64,000 bases of DNA from Embiotoca jacksoni. Its lineage: Eukaryota; Chordata; Actinopteri; Embiotocidae. Under the pieces are notes generated by a model. That model saw only the letters and a list, made by a program, of their open reading frames with translations, ran no database searches and was not told the DNA's origin. How positions within the stretch are numbered: position 1 is the stretch's first letter; every line of letters begins with the position of its first letter. A program made the position numbers and the translations under genes. Positions 44,106 through 56,919 of this stretch are shown here, in pieces. Location: the NCBI GenBank assembly GCA_022577435.1, contig JAKOON010000007.1, positions 14,592,426-14,656,425 of the forward strand. Direction: 5' to 3'.

Positions 44106-46430
44106 ATTAGACATTAGTTACAACCCTTTTTTAAAGTTTCTAGGAATTCTACAGTGATCATTTCTGCTGTAAAGAACTCTCTCCACTGCAGTAATGTTGC
44201 TACAGAGTGCTATTGGTTTCTGTTGCTGACCTTTTGTTGCTCTTGCTGTGCTTAGATGTTTGCTGCAAGCCAGCAATGTCATTTTATTTGACTCGCCAAG
44301 GCAGGCATAACTAGTAAGTTTTGGCAGCTTGTGTTCAGGTTGTTACTTCCTCTCCTCAATGGGCACATTCTCCATCTGCCTGGTCTGTGTCAGCTTGGCA
44401 AACGTCCAACAAGCTGTGGGTAGACCCTCCTTTTACTGCCACTGCATCCACAAGGGAAAGAAATACCTATAGTAGTGCTTTGATACGTTTTTTTTCTAAG
44501 GCGCTGAAAACCGCTGCTTGCCTTCTTTGTATGGGAAGTACAGGAGTGGTGATGCACAAAGACCTAGCTCCCCTTGTAGTCAAATGTTGGACAAGTTAGA
44601 CTCACCTCCTTAGACCACACCGGCGTCTGTGCAGTCCTCAGCCTGTTTCCACTGTGACAGCGAAGTTCCTTCCCACTTCAGCTGACTGGCCTGTTTGCAT
44701 CAGGTCGTGATCTATTTGAGGAGAGAGCTTTAACCTCCCTCACTCAGAGAAATGTCAAACTCCTGCTCAGCCCCTATCTTTCTCACTTTGCTCTGGAGGT
44801 GTGAATTCCCTCGAGGTAACATGGCTTGCTGCCCCATCCACTGGCTTGTTCTTACCTTTTCCACATGCAGCTTCATTTTCTTTTCTTTTTTTTTCTGTAA
44901 AAAAAATCTGCTTTTATTGATGAGCTGAAGCTGCTTTTACTCTGAGTTCCTGCAATATAAATAAGATTTATGTTTCGTGTATATAGACATTATAAAAATG
45001 TTATCTGACAAATCTCTAAACCGACAGCACCTATACTCCTGTCAACATCACAGCATATAAGGACATCCTGTGAACATGTGGCATCAGCAAAGCAGCACAG
45101 ACCTGCAGAGCTGGGCTACTTTTAAATGTAAATGATCACGGGAGAGATTCCTGCTCAGCTCTTGGGGAAAACAAACCTTATAACAAGTCTCACATATGTA
45201 ATCATATGTGTGGAAAACATGGGAAACTCATCTGTGTTGTCTGTCAGGGTGGTTACTTACAGAAAATAATGCTACATCTCATAAACTGTAAAGAACTGTG
45301 AACTTTGTAAATATATTTTTATCTTGGTAAACAATACGCATTGATCATTAAAAACAGCAGAGTTTGACATAATTTAACATTTCCAAACTGGGAGAGAATC
45401 TACCTTTACTATTAATGATTTATTATGACAATTTTTAACTTTTTATTTTAGCTTATCTGTATTTCCTAATTACTATTCACCATAAGGGTATGCCTGTCAC
45501 TAGCGCCTATTAAATTTCACATCACAAGATTAGCTATGATTTGTCCACATACAGTATTTGCATGCTTATAGCAACTAAGAATTAAAAAAAATCTGTGATC
45601 TAAAATTAGAGTTTAGCAGCCTTTGCTCATCAACCATCACAGTTTATTTTGCAGATATCTCTGTTTACTTCATTGGTATTGATGGACTGCTGCCAAGAGC
45701 CCACCCCGGGTGAGAAGCAGTCACCGGTGACACCAGTTCAGTGCTCTCGGACTCTCTTGGGATCTGTCCTTATTGGTAGATGCACAATATGGGTCCCCTT
45801 TTGAAATACTGGCTTCTGCAGTTCCACCGGTATTATCTTAAAACTGCACTGTTCTTGGCTCTCTGCTTTGCCAAGATAATATTTGACTTTCATGCACTGT
45901 CAGCTCCTACCTTCTGTACCAGTTGCCAGCCAGAGTATGTTATATTATACCCTGAATTTGTGTGCACTCATAAGGCTCTTAACCTGTCTTTAAGAAGCTG
46001 TTGCTTTTGATATAGATGTCCTAATCCTTCTTGTGTTTTTAGAGAACAGAGGAGACTGACTGCTTTGTGCATACATTACACATAAGGCACATATCCAGGC
46101 TCACGATTCATGCAATCAGCTGTTTGCTTGCCTCGTAAATCCAGCTCAGAGCGAGCACTGTCGAAACAGTCTTTGTCCTTTTGTACCATGCCTACTACCT
46201 CAGCCTTCAATGATAGGAGGGCTGATTGCCTGGCAACACTTTTACAGGAAGAAAACTGCATCTTGGTATTATTTAAATGACTTTCATTGAGAGATGCCAT
46301 TGATGATAACCGTGTTTCACTCCAACGCATTTATTAGATATTAGCATATGAATGTTAGGGCCCCCATTAACCTCTTTTTTTTTCGCTAAGCTGAACTGTC
46401 AGGATTTGTCAGGGTATTACTTTATATCCT
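44106..46430. other. Non-coding, unique-looking
   Basis: Mixed sequence. A 92-codon plus frame at 44321-44599 and an 84-codon minus frame at 46076-46330 show no motif. 45640-45960 has balanced composition and a small inverted repeat (TATTATCTT at 45831-45839, AAGATAATA at 45873-45881). Confidence 0.4.
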
Positions 46431-46436
46431 CCGCAG

Positions 46437-46513
46437 TTGGTGTTACACTGGATGAACCGACCGAAGTGGAAAGTGAGCTTATCTGCCTAACCCCACTTTC
46501 CACAGTGAAAGAG
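46437..46513 (+). CDS. Candidate small internal exon
   Basis: A 77-base open segment bounded by an acceptor with a reasonable pyrimidine tract (TTTATATCCTCCGCAG, AG at 46435-46436) and a good donor GAG|GTGAGA (GT at 46514-46515). It would encode about 25 residues including GVTLDEPTEVESELICL. The frame is open on both sides, and no family is recognised. A combination of fair splice sites and a short frame arises by chance fairly often in 64 kb, so confidence is low. Confidence 0.18.
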
Positions 46514-46519
46514 GTGAGA

Positions 46520-47890
46520 TGCAACAACAGTTGGCCTACCGCCATCCCTCAGGACTGGGTGAAGTAAGCATGTTGCATGAAATAATGATGCAGTGCAAAA
46601 AGACAGGACCTTCCCCAGACGTATTTATCAGTCCGAAGGATGTACCCTCCCTCGCACAATATGTGCAGCTGAAAAATCCCAAATGATTTAACTTGCACCT
46701 GTCCTTCGGCGAGCTCGTATTAAATTACATTATACTGAAAAAGGAATGTCATTCTATTTCTGTAGTTACAGCAAAATAAAAATAACTTGCACAAGAAGCG
46801 ATGTAAAAAGATGAATGTACTGTCTAATGTAAAGCCTGTAAAATATAATAAATAGAATCAGGTCATTTCTGGCCCATTCTGCAGCATTTATTTTGATTTG
46901 AAGTGCAGTTGTCAGGTTGTCCTAGGTTTCAAGGATTATTAGTTGAGTTTTTGCTGTCAGGGACGTGCTGTACTCACCCTGTTATGAATGGTACCAAGTA
47001 GCCTATCAATCTAACACTTGAGAGTATCATCAGTACCGTAGACCTTGTTGTGCTCATCAGTTCAATAGAATCGACTTGTCTTTTCTGCCGCAGATCGTAA
47101 TAGTGCTTCTTTCTTCAACCATCATTTAATTGTATTTCTGTACATGTAATATGCTGTTTTGTCATACGTTTCCCCATCCCTGCAAAGCCATTGTTGAATT
47201 ACTCATGTAATTTGACACCACCGCCATGCATTGACTAATGTCTTAATTTATGATATGTGATTTCTATGCTGCTGTTCAGAGAGGATAAACACTTGTGTTT
47301 ACTGCTGCAGAATCCATTTACTGTTGGATCTCAAAATAAATATTTCCTTTGAAGTGCAAATCGTGGTGTGCACAAAAGATAAAAATAAATGTGTACGGCC
47401 ATGTTTTCTGCTGCTCTCCTCGAACAGAGGAGCATGTGGTGTGTATCCTGGGCTTAAACACGGGTTTGTGAAGATGCTGTCAGATCATTTGCTATGATGT
47501 CAGGCTGTTTGCTCCTGAGAAATAGTATCTTGAAAGAGTATCTCGTGATATTTTAGCATTCTCTGACCACTATCTCCAAAAGCAGCATTTGCATCATTAT
47601 TGCGAGAATAAATTCTGAATAAATTCTGCTCAAAGTTACAGTAAAGAAATGCAAAAGTATCGTTTGAAAATTTGATCACCATCCAGAGTGAAGGAACCCT
47701 GCATAGATTTATCAGATTATTGAGACATTTGATCGTCAGGCTGAGTGTTGAGCTGGTTTCTCTTTGTACAATGACACTTAAGAACCAGTTCATCTTCAGT
47801 GGCAGCAGTTTATGATGCTTTTTTGAGTATTAGAAGGAGATGTCTTCTAAGTGTTAATCAGATGAGCTCCTGATCAATTGTGAGGGAAAT
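46520..47890. other. Non-coding, nothing recognised
   Basis: AT-rich unique-looking sequence with chance frames only. Confidence 0.4.
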
Positions 47891-47897
47891 GTATTAA

Positions 47898-48421
<524 letters not shown>

Positions 48422-48429
48422 CTCTAAAC

Positions 48430-48504
48430 CAGGGATCTCCAGCCTTTTTTCCTTAGAGCTACAAAACGAAAGTGTCCGGTGAACAATTGGGGTGGAGACC
48501 CCTG
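48430..48504. mobile_element. 75-bp hAT-type miniature element (MITE)
   Basis: Starts CAGGGATCTCCAG and ends TGGAGACCCCTG, imperfect inverted repeats of about 13 bp with the CAGGGGTCTCCA-like terminus of Charlie-type hAT elements. It is flanked by CTCTAAAC (48422-48429) and CTCTAAAA (48505-48512), an 8-bp duplication matching at 7 of 8 positions. Too short to code; moved in the past by an hAT transposase supplied elsewhere. Confidence 0.8.
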
Positions 48505-48519
48505 CTCTAAAAAGTATTA

Positions 48520-51060
48520 GTGTAGAAGTAGAAAATAAACAACCAATTTACACTCTAAATTCACAGAGTTTTCACGTTCAGTTGTCTAAATTTAGATTTC
48601 TCTTTTCCTAGCTAGGGGCAAAAGAGTAGAGACTCTCGAAAATGACAGTGCAAAGACTCTGAGGACTGGTAGCAACAGTGACAGCTGACAATGAATGGAT
48701 GGCTGACATTGTCCACAAAATACCAGTATCTCATGTTGTGATGATATAAGATGAAATAAAGATCTCAGAAAAAATAATAATGATAAATACTGATTCATCA
48801 TCACTGTACTCAGAATTAGATTGCTTCTATTTCTAAACAATAAATACTTGTCAGAGATACAGACTTATTACATAGTTTTTGCTACACAGCTATATGTTGA
48901 GCTGCATTACTGTCGCTGAATGGATTGCAGCATTAGAAATGTAGAAAGCAAGATGAGACTTGAAGAAATGGTATCAAACAAAAAAGATGAACACTTCTGC
49001 TTCATATATACATACTGTGCATTTGACTAAGTGCATAACATTAAACAAAATAGTAGGTAACACTGAGCCTGATTGATGGATCATACAACTTTATGAAAAC
49101 CAATGCATTCACTCCTGAAAGATGCAGTTCTTTGTTAAATGTGTGCCAGTACACGGACTGTGTTCCTTCACAGGCAAAGGTCCGATAGAAGACTGAGATA
49201 TCAAAGATGTTTTGTGGATTCCACTTCCACACCCAAGTGCTTTCTCTTGTTGCTGAATAGAAATGCTTTTGATCTAAAATGTGAGGCTGTTGTGTTCTCA
49301 GATGACAATGAATATTACATGGAAACAGCCTTGAGATGCAATTCAGCTTCCTGTCCTCTACAATGATGTAGCATTTGTCAACAGCAGTTTAGACCACAAG
49401 GAGAACTGAAAAAAAAAGAGAGCCCAAGATTCGCCAGAGACTTTCACAAGATTAGTACTGCAAATAGTTTAACTAGCCTCTGTGACAGCTGCTGTCACCT
49501 AATTGAATTCTGTAATCCATCATTCATTCTTGTTTACTGCCAGCACAACAGGTGACAGGCTGATGAGACATCTCCGTAGAATGAAATGATGAATGAAATC
49601 TACTGTTAATGTGTGGAGGCTCCCTACCTACAAAATGACAGGATGTCTGTGGTTTCGGTTACATCAAAGTCAAACTGGAAGTAACAGGTGAAATCATTCC
49701 ACAATCTTTTGAACGTGGTAAACACCTTATCACTCCCTTTCCACACAGTTCTCCATTATCTCCCATACTGCAAGAAAAAAGGGGGTAAGGAGGAAAGAAA
49801 TAACCATTATGAAATGCAATTACAAGATGCTCAGGGGTCCGTACACCCACGCTGTGCATAGCATCAGGCCGAATTATATTTTTCCATGGTGAGTGGCTGC
49901 TCATACATATTGCACTAAGGAGAGATTATGTCAATTCATTTCCAACAGGCTTTGACATAATTTTGCAGTAAGTGTAACACTCAAAAATTCATGCACCTGG
50001 ACGTCAGCCAAATCCAACCTTACCTCTGAAAAGAATTTAGAAGATAATTTGACTATGAGGCTGTAGTTTAGGATTCCCCGTGAGTTAAGGTTATTACATC
50101 AGAGGGAGTACCATCCACCGTGTTTTCACACAGACATATAAAGCAGTGGAGCTGCTTGCATTTTGTTTCCTATCTGACAGCTGGTTGATTGGTTGCTAAG
50201 TTACTGATATCAATTGGAAAATAAAGTGGGGTAACACTTATGTGATACTGTGTTGAAGTATATTGGCACTTACTCAAATGGCTGTGACAGATGAGCGCAC
50301 TGTGCTGTGATTCGTCTTTAAGGGACAATGATAATATGAGCAGCTTGTAAAGGATGCATTCAGTGCTGGATCTCCACCTTAAAATCTAAATCCAGTGCCT
50401 TAATTAAGATGCTCCCTGTTTGGGCTTTGTGTTTACTTTCCTCTAAAGCTATGGAGGTACAGTTCCAGCATCTTGAAAGCATCTGCAGATGCAGTGGCAC
50501 CTGATTACTTTCATCAACTCTTCATTAGTTATGCCTTAATCACAGATCATAGCAGCTGATGCACCTGGGAGGGAAATGGTCTTAATATGGCTGCTGGCAG
50601 AGACGAGCTCTCCAGCTGTTTGCTGCCCTCCAAAGCTGTCAGCCCTCATTTGAGCCAATTGCCCTGTGGAACTCAATAATCAAACCTGTAATAACCTCAC
50701 ACAACCTCGCATGCACTCATGTGCAGGGGCCAGCCACTGCGGATCCTGTTTCTCTCTGCCTTTTTCTCTCTCTGTCTTCCCTTCACCAAATCTAAATGTT
50801 GTGCATCACAGCAAACTGAGCGCGATTAATTTGCCTTCAGAATGTGTTCACCTGAAATTTCAGTTTTCAGGTTAGTTCGCACGGCTTGGCAGTGTAGTAA
50901 AGTGTATGTTTCCAATATGGTAAACTCAACTACCACGTAAAATGAAGATATAATTAATTCATATGGTCAAATGTTTTTTGGAAAAAATTCCACACTTGCT
51001 TTATTTAGAATTTTGTTTCATAGACCAAAAGTTATCCTTTAGCTTGCTCGCTTTGGTGAA
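48520..51060. promoter_or_regulatory. Mixed non-coding with one candidate regulatory block
   Basis: Mostly AT-rich unique DNA. 50380-50700 stands out: repeat-free, E-box-rich (GCAGATGCAG, CAGCTGATGCACCTGGGAG, CAGCTGTTTG) with TTAATTAAG and CAATAATCAAACC words, which look like a conserved enhancer core. Function is inferred only. Confidence 0.3.
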
Positions 51061-51062
51061 CA

Positions 51063-51064
<2 letters not shown>

Positions 51065-51097
<33 letters not shown>
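51065..51097 (+). repeat. Poly(A) run, 33 bases
   Basis: Uninterrupted A33, the longest homopolymer in the window. It is preceded by CAAT; together with the first A's it makes an apparent AATAAA, but no retroposon body is evident. Confidence 0.9.
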
Positions 51098-51099
<2 letters not shown>

Positions 51100-51101
<2 letters not shown>

Positions 51102-54100
51102 CCCAAACAAGTAATATTTACTTGCATGTTAGAGACTGGCATTGTTTACATAAGAAATAAGACCTCTTTTATATACTAATTTGTTTTCATTTACTGAAAA
51201 TAGTTTATGTAAAACCGTTTTTCTGTCAGTATTTTTTCTGTGCTTTTCAACAAGAAAGAGAATTTACTCCACTGAAGACATAGTGTCCAGGGAGTGTCTC
51301 TTTAATTATGTGCAACAATGCTATAAGGATGATCCCACATCTTGTTACATTTAAAGGGTAGTCCCGTTATCTGCTTAACCTTTGTGCTACTACATGCAAA
51401 TGTCGATTCCAATTATATGACTTTAATGCAGGTATTCTGAAAGATGTTTATTATATTAAACAATATTCTACATAGCATAATGCCATCTCTCTGTCCTTTT
51501 CCCACATGACTCAATGATTTGTCTGCCTCGTAATGTAGCATTCTTAATGAAAACAGTTTGAAGCTTAAACTTTTCTGGACACCTTCCCTTTTCTACTTTG
51601 CCTAACAAGGTAGGTATTCCATTTCACTCGGGAGCTTTCAGATGCGTTTTAGTCTCCATGGTGTGATGAGGTGCCAAAACTACCAGGGGAAGGTAACTCT
51701 GTGGAGAGTCTGTCAGTGTGCTGAGGATCAAAGCCATTTGCAAAGAGCACACACATCAAACACTGCCATGCAACGTGTTACCTAGCAACCCAGACCAGGT
51801 GTTGCAGAGAGTAGGAAATATTAAAGCCCTCATTCTTCCTGTTTTCTGCAAATACAATTTTAAAGGAAATCGATAAAGCCGTGAATGTGTACTGCATGCG
51901 AGACGAGTGGAGAGGCTTTTATTTTTTTGTTCTCCCCTGCACTGTGGCAGAAACACGGGCACGAAGAAGATAAGAGTGTAATATCGAAACCTGAGCGGGT
52001 GGAAAGAAAATATGAAGTACTGACGCATATCCTCAGATGGATCACACTAATAATGTCCATATCCTGTCCATGTAAGGAAATGCACACTGATGTGAACAAA
52101 GTAAAATTGTGAGACACGCACACACACCAAAAAGAGGAGTGTGATATGTGAAGCCAGAAAGGCCCAATTCCACTGAGTGGCCATGTCAGAATGGAGTCAG
52201 GCAATTATGTGTGATACAGCAGAGCAGTGAAAGGAAGCTTTGAGCACTAAGGTGAGGCCACTGGGCCCTCATGCATCACAGGCAGCTCTTTATCATGATT
52301 GGAACACAGCTGTCATATTAGTAGGAAATTAAGCATTGCTATAGTCCTACAGTTTCCTGCAAGGCTGAGCAGGAGGCATCCATGCCTGCTGTTACTGGCA
52401 ATGACTGTATCAAACCGCTGGCAATGTATGAGGTCATACCGACCCTCTCCACAGTCGAAGTCAACTGTAAGGGATGATGAGGCTGTAATGTTGTTTGAAA
52501 CTAACCCCCCCTCTCTGCAGATGCAGGTGAGTTTCCGAATTAGGGATACTAATAAAAACCATATCCTCGTTTGGCTCTTTCACTGTCATGCTGGGGCAGG
52601 TTAGCGTTATTTACCTATAAATGGTGATGGTCATTGCGGGGAGCTAATGTGAAAAACATCAGAAACAGTATGTATGTGTAGCCCCCACAGGAACACTTTT
52701 GCGAGAGCACAGAGAGTGATGTGGCACCACAGCCGTCCCAGCTTGTCTGCCTTAGCCAGCAGAAACAGGTGTAAGCTGTGAAAGTGCTTGATGAATGTTC
52801 TCTTTAGTGCCGGTGACTGACTGCCCTTATTCAAACAGCAGACAGCTCCTCTGGCTAAGTACTCTGGGAGCAGATACTGTACATGGCTCACACAGGCATA
52901 TAGTGCAACCAGGCAGACACACACACACAGATACATGAACACGTGTTCAAACATACATGGGAAGACTTTTTTTTTTTTTCAGTGTTTCTTTATTACACAG
53001 AGCTGAGTTTACTCTGCTTTGATAAGAGAACACTTAGCGGGAACATGACCATTGATTGATTTTGTTTGTTGATGATAAGAGACATGAGCACTCCACTTGT
53101 AGCCTCCCCCTGGGTGGCGTGTGTGTATGAGATGCATCCAGTCTGATAATTATTACACAGCAAGGATGAATAGGCGGTGAGAGGATACAGCTCCGCACAT
53201 GACAACTTAATCGAGGCACACAAGGACAAAAAATAGGATTAAAGGGGGGAAAGAGAAAAGTGAGACGTCTCTCTTTTCATGATCTATGAATAGAGGCTGA
53301 AACAAAAGGACAGCAGTGGATGGAAGGCCTGAGTGATGAAGACAGACGGTTTCCCTCTGGGCTGAAGGGATGACTGACAAAAGCACAGGGTCGCGATCTG
53401 ACTTCCCCTTGACAAAGGAAATAAGAGAGTTACATTTAAACAAAGAGCTCGCCGTCCAAACCTAGCTTTCATCTTATTCAGTCTGACTATGAAATGCATA
53501 AAAGGGAGATGCACACACACACACACTTTACACCAAAAGCACAGGGAAACAAATCAGCATACACCCGTTTTTAGAGCTCTGCATCCTTTATTATTTTTGC
53601 GTTATTGCTTTTTCTTTTCTTGGCCGGTCTCTGACTCCAGCTGCACTGAAATTTTATTCCATTTGCTTTTGATCATTTTTATGCTACATGCAATTATTTC
53701 AGATATAAAAGCTTAAAAGCGAACTGACTCTAAAGTTACTGAAGGAAGGGAAAGTTTCCACACAGAGAGCATCTACAGGCATTAATTTCTCCCTAGCTAC
53801 CTGTGGTGATATTGATGAAATGATCAACATGATGTGAATAGGAGATGGTGAGGGGTACTTAAAAATTGTCAACGGTGTCATGGTCTGGACTTGCATGTCT
53901 GATGGCCTCTCGTAACCTTTCTGTTGACACCCTGCCACATGTCCCAAAGAAACCAATTACTCCCTTGTCTGAAGCGCTTCCACAGCTCGATAAGCCAACT
54001 TTTATCCGAGCACGTTTTGTTCCAGGGCAGTAGTTACTCACTATTTAACTATTTATTTCGGGCTTTTTTTTTTTGTCCTTTAATCCACCACATTTTGAGT

Positions 54101-54880
54101 CTCATACATAACTAAATGTTGCTTGCTTTTATTTTTACTTATGCAGTGACAAATAAAATCCTTTCAAGCACAAGTGAATATATGAAAATAATAAGCAAAA
54201 CACAGAGATTGTTTGTCAAGTGCAGTAATGTGAAAATAATGTGCATTTATATTTGGAACATGGAGGCAAAGATAAACAACTAACATAGTAACATTAAATG
54301 GTTCACTTGGTCCAGCAGGACAGCCATCATGTATAACCGACAGGAGACCACCTATAGTGTCATCTTGCATACAGTAAACACGTTCAGCCTCCTCACGCTA
54401 TTAGTGCACCCATGCAGCTCATGGAATAATGACATGGTGAGCATCAATCACAGTTATATCAAATTAATGATTGATTCAAAGGACATGATTTTGTCCTGTA
54501 GGTTATAATGAAACATACAATAATAGTCAGAGCTGTGATATCGCAGAAGAATACTTTGCACACACAAACGGTTGTTGCCTTCAAAAGCTTATCAAGGTCT
54601 GCAGCCACTAAACCCTTTGAGGCAAAGAATCTTCTTGATCTACCTTCATGCAGCTGAGCTCTTCACGATGGAAACCCGCTGCACGCATGTTCAGCTTTGG
54701 TTGTCACAGCTTTCACCATTTCGAACCGACTGGCAGCTTGGAGTCTGGCAGGATGGACCCAGTGGGTGTGTGAGGCTGTTTGTCATATTCCATTGTCATC
54801 GCTTTAACATTTTTATTTTTAAGCAGGTGTTTAAAAGAGTTTGAATATTGCCGTAATGGCCAGACTGCATATACAACTGT
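51100..54880. other. Non-coding, unique-looking
   Basis: AT-rich to mixed sequence with short (CA)n patches (about 52919-52928, 53512-53525) and a T run near 52967-52979. Numerous overlapping short frames on both strands lack motifs. No transposon ends recognised. Confidence 0.4.
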
Positions 54881-54882
54881 AA

Positions 54883-54902
54883 CTGGGTCACAATTGACCC
54901 AG
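54883..54902. other. Perfect hairpin, 8-bp stem
   Basis: CTGGGTCA-CAAT-TGACCCAG, a perfect 8-bp inverted repeat with a 4-base loop. The surrounding 54880-55400 repeats GGGTTAA/TTAACC and GGGTCA/TGACCC words, so it may belong to an old miniature element. Two half sites of GGTCA type also resemble a nuclear-receptor everted site. Confidence 0.55.
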
Positions 54903-56610
54903 TTTGGGTGATTACACCGGTGACGCAATACTGTGTTAACTTTGCCCAATTTCCACAGGATGGAAAACCACCCAAGACAATTAGTGGTTTTGATGTAGTG
55001 TTAGTGTAATTTTTGTAATAGAGTTGGGGCATTTACCAAAACGGAAGGGGTTGTGGTTTAAAAATTATTGGGTTAAAAAAAATGACTCATTGTGGTTCAA
55101 TATGCACTGACACACTTGGTTAACTTAATCCAAATATTAATTTAGTCTTTAACCAGTACCAATGGGGAGAAAACCACTCAAGAGGAGGGATTCCAGTTAA
55201 ACAACATAAATTTTCAAAACAAAACAAAACAAAAAACAGTATCAATAAGCCTGGTCCAAAAGAACACACTGGTGCGGGGTAAAGTAATTCATCCAGAATT
55301 GTCGGGTAATACCAGGCTAATACTTATATAGCTTATTGTTATAATACATTTTCACGGGATCCTTGGTTTGATTGGGTTAATAGGTCAAATAAATGAAATG
55401 GTTGTTTTGGCTGATCCAACAAAGTACATCATCACATTGATACATATAAAAAAGAATCCAATGTTGCCATAAAATGGAATATATCGCTGCAGACAATAGT
55501 ACCCCCAGAGCAGTTAAAGATGGTAGACAAATTTATATCCTCTGACAGTACATGTCATCTTTATAGCACCCAAACCAAACCTGCAATATTATATAGAAAA
55601 TGTGTATATTCCACACATAAAGCACACATGGCCTCTTCTTTGGTGCAATATAAAATGATGCACATAACAATGTACATTAAACCTCTGGCTTCACCGACAC
55701 TCAAGAGACACACTCCTGTATATCTATTCCATATGTATGGAGGTACTCTTAATAATGATGAATACAAGGCATCATACATGCATATGGCTATCTTAGTGAT
55801 GTGATTCAGACGTATTCTTCAAACACGTTCAACTAAAGTTTAACATAATTGAAGGGTGTTCAGCTAAGTCTCCAGTTTAGACAAATAAACCCCTTTTGTA
55901 AAATACTGTTTGTATCTTTTCCCTGGAGCTTATGGTATACCATTAAATCACTAAATGATAAACAGTGTTTCTGTATCAAAATGCAACTTTATAATACTTA
56001 AAGTATATTATCATTTCCACCAATATGTTGCTTGGAACTGTACCAAATGCAAGTCCTATGTACTATGTTTTCAAGCCACTAAAAATACTTTTTGTGTCAC
56101 TTGGGCAGAGGAACCAGTGCAACAACTCCCAAACAATATTTCTATCTGTGAGCAGATGCATGCTTCATCAAACTTTAATCAGTCCCAAGTGGTGTCCTCC
56201 TCTAATCGAACCCTCTCAAGCTTCTGCGCGGTTTGTCACCGAGGAGGTGGATAAAGTAGAAATGTGATGTTTGACCCTATTGGAATGAAATATCCTGATA
56301 TATTGCAAGCAATTTAAATGATATGACATGATCAGTAATGTCCCCCATGACTCCATAAGAGGCATACTCCGTGCTTTTTCCATGATCAGCTCCCAACAAC
56401 AACTGACCTAAAAAAAAAAAGAAAAAAAAGAAAAAGAAGCATCTCACTATAATTGGAGGGCAGTTTGTGTGTTTATGTCTCGCCCTTCCTCCGTTCCTCA
56501 TCCTTCCAATCTTCACCACTTAAAAAATGTTCAGGGGGCCAGCCTTTGCATTGGTCTTTTTAATCAGTGTTTGTCATAATTTCCTTTTATTTTTTTTATA
56601 TTAAATATAC
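54903..56610. other. Non-coding, unique-looking
   Basis: AT-rich DNA. An impure A-rich run with G interruptions lies near 56410-56440. Chance frames only. Confidence 0.4.
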
Positions 56611-56620
56611 ATTCTGTAGT

Positions 56621-56908
56621 CTCCCTGTGGCTGTGTGGTTTCTCTCCAGGTACTCTGGCTTCCTCCCACCATCCAAAGACATGCATGTCAGGTTAATTGG
56701 TGATTCTACAAAATTGCCCTTAGGTGTGGATGAGTGCGTGAATAGTCTTTGTTTCTGTCTGTCTCTATGTGTTGGCCCTGTGGTAGGCTGGCGACGTGTC
56801 CAGGGTGTACCCTGCCTTCGCCCAAAAGTCAGCTAGGACAGGCTCCAGCCCCCCTGTGACCCTGCTTAGGATAAAGCGGGTATAGGTAATGGATGGATGG
56901 ATGGATAT
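56621..56908 (+). mobile_element. 5'-truncated V-SINE-type element with target duplication
   Basis: The body matches the conserved central segment of the V-SINE superfamily (GGCTTCCTCCCACCATCC, AAAGACATGCATGTCAGG, TTAATTGGTGATTCTA) and a tail of the RTE/LINE-like form (CAGGCTCCAGCCCCCC, GGATAAAGCGGGTA, then ATGGATGGATGGATGG). It is flanked by perfect 10-bp copies of ATTCTGTAGT at 56611-56620 and 56909-56918. The tRNA-derived 5' part is missing, so the insertion is 5'-truncated. Assignment to V-SINE versus the 3' end of its partner LINE is uncertain, since the two share this region. Confidence 0.8.
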
Positions 56909-56919
56909 ATTCTGTAGTT

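Noticed and set aside
45831..45881. Inverted repeat resembling a microRNA precursor
   Set aside because: Only 9 bp of stem with a 32-base loop, and no known mature microRNA sequence; too weak.
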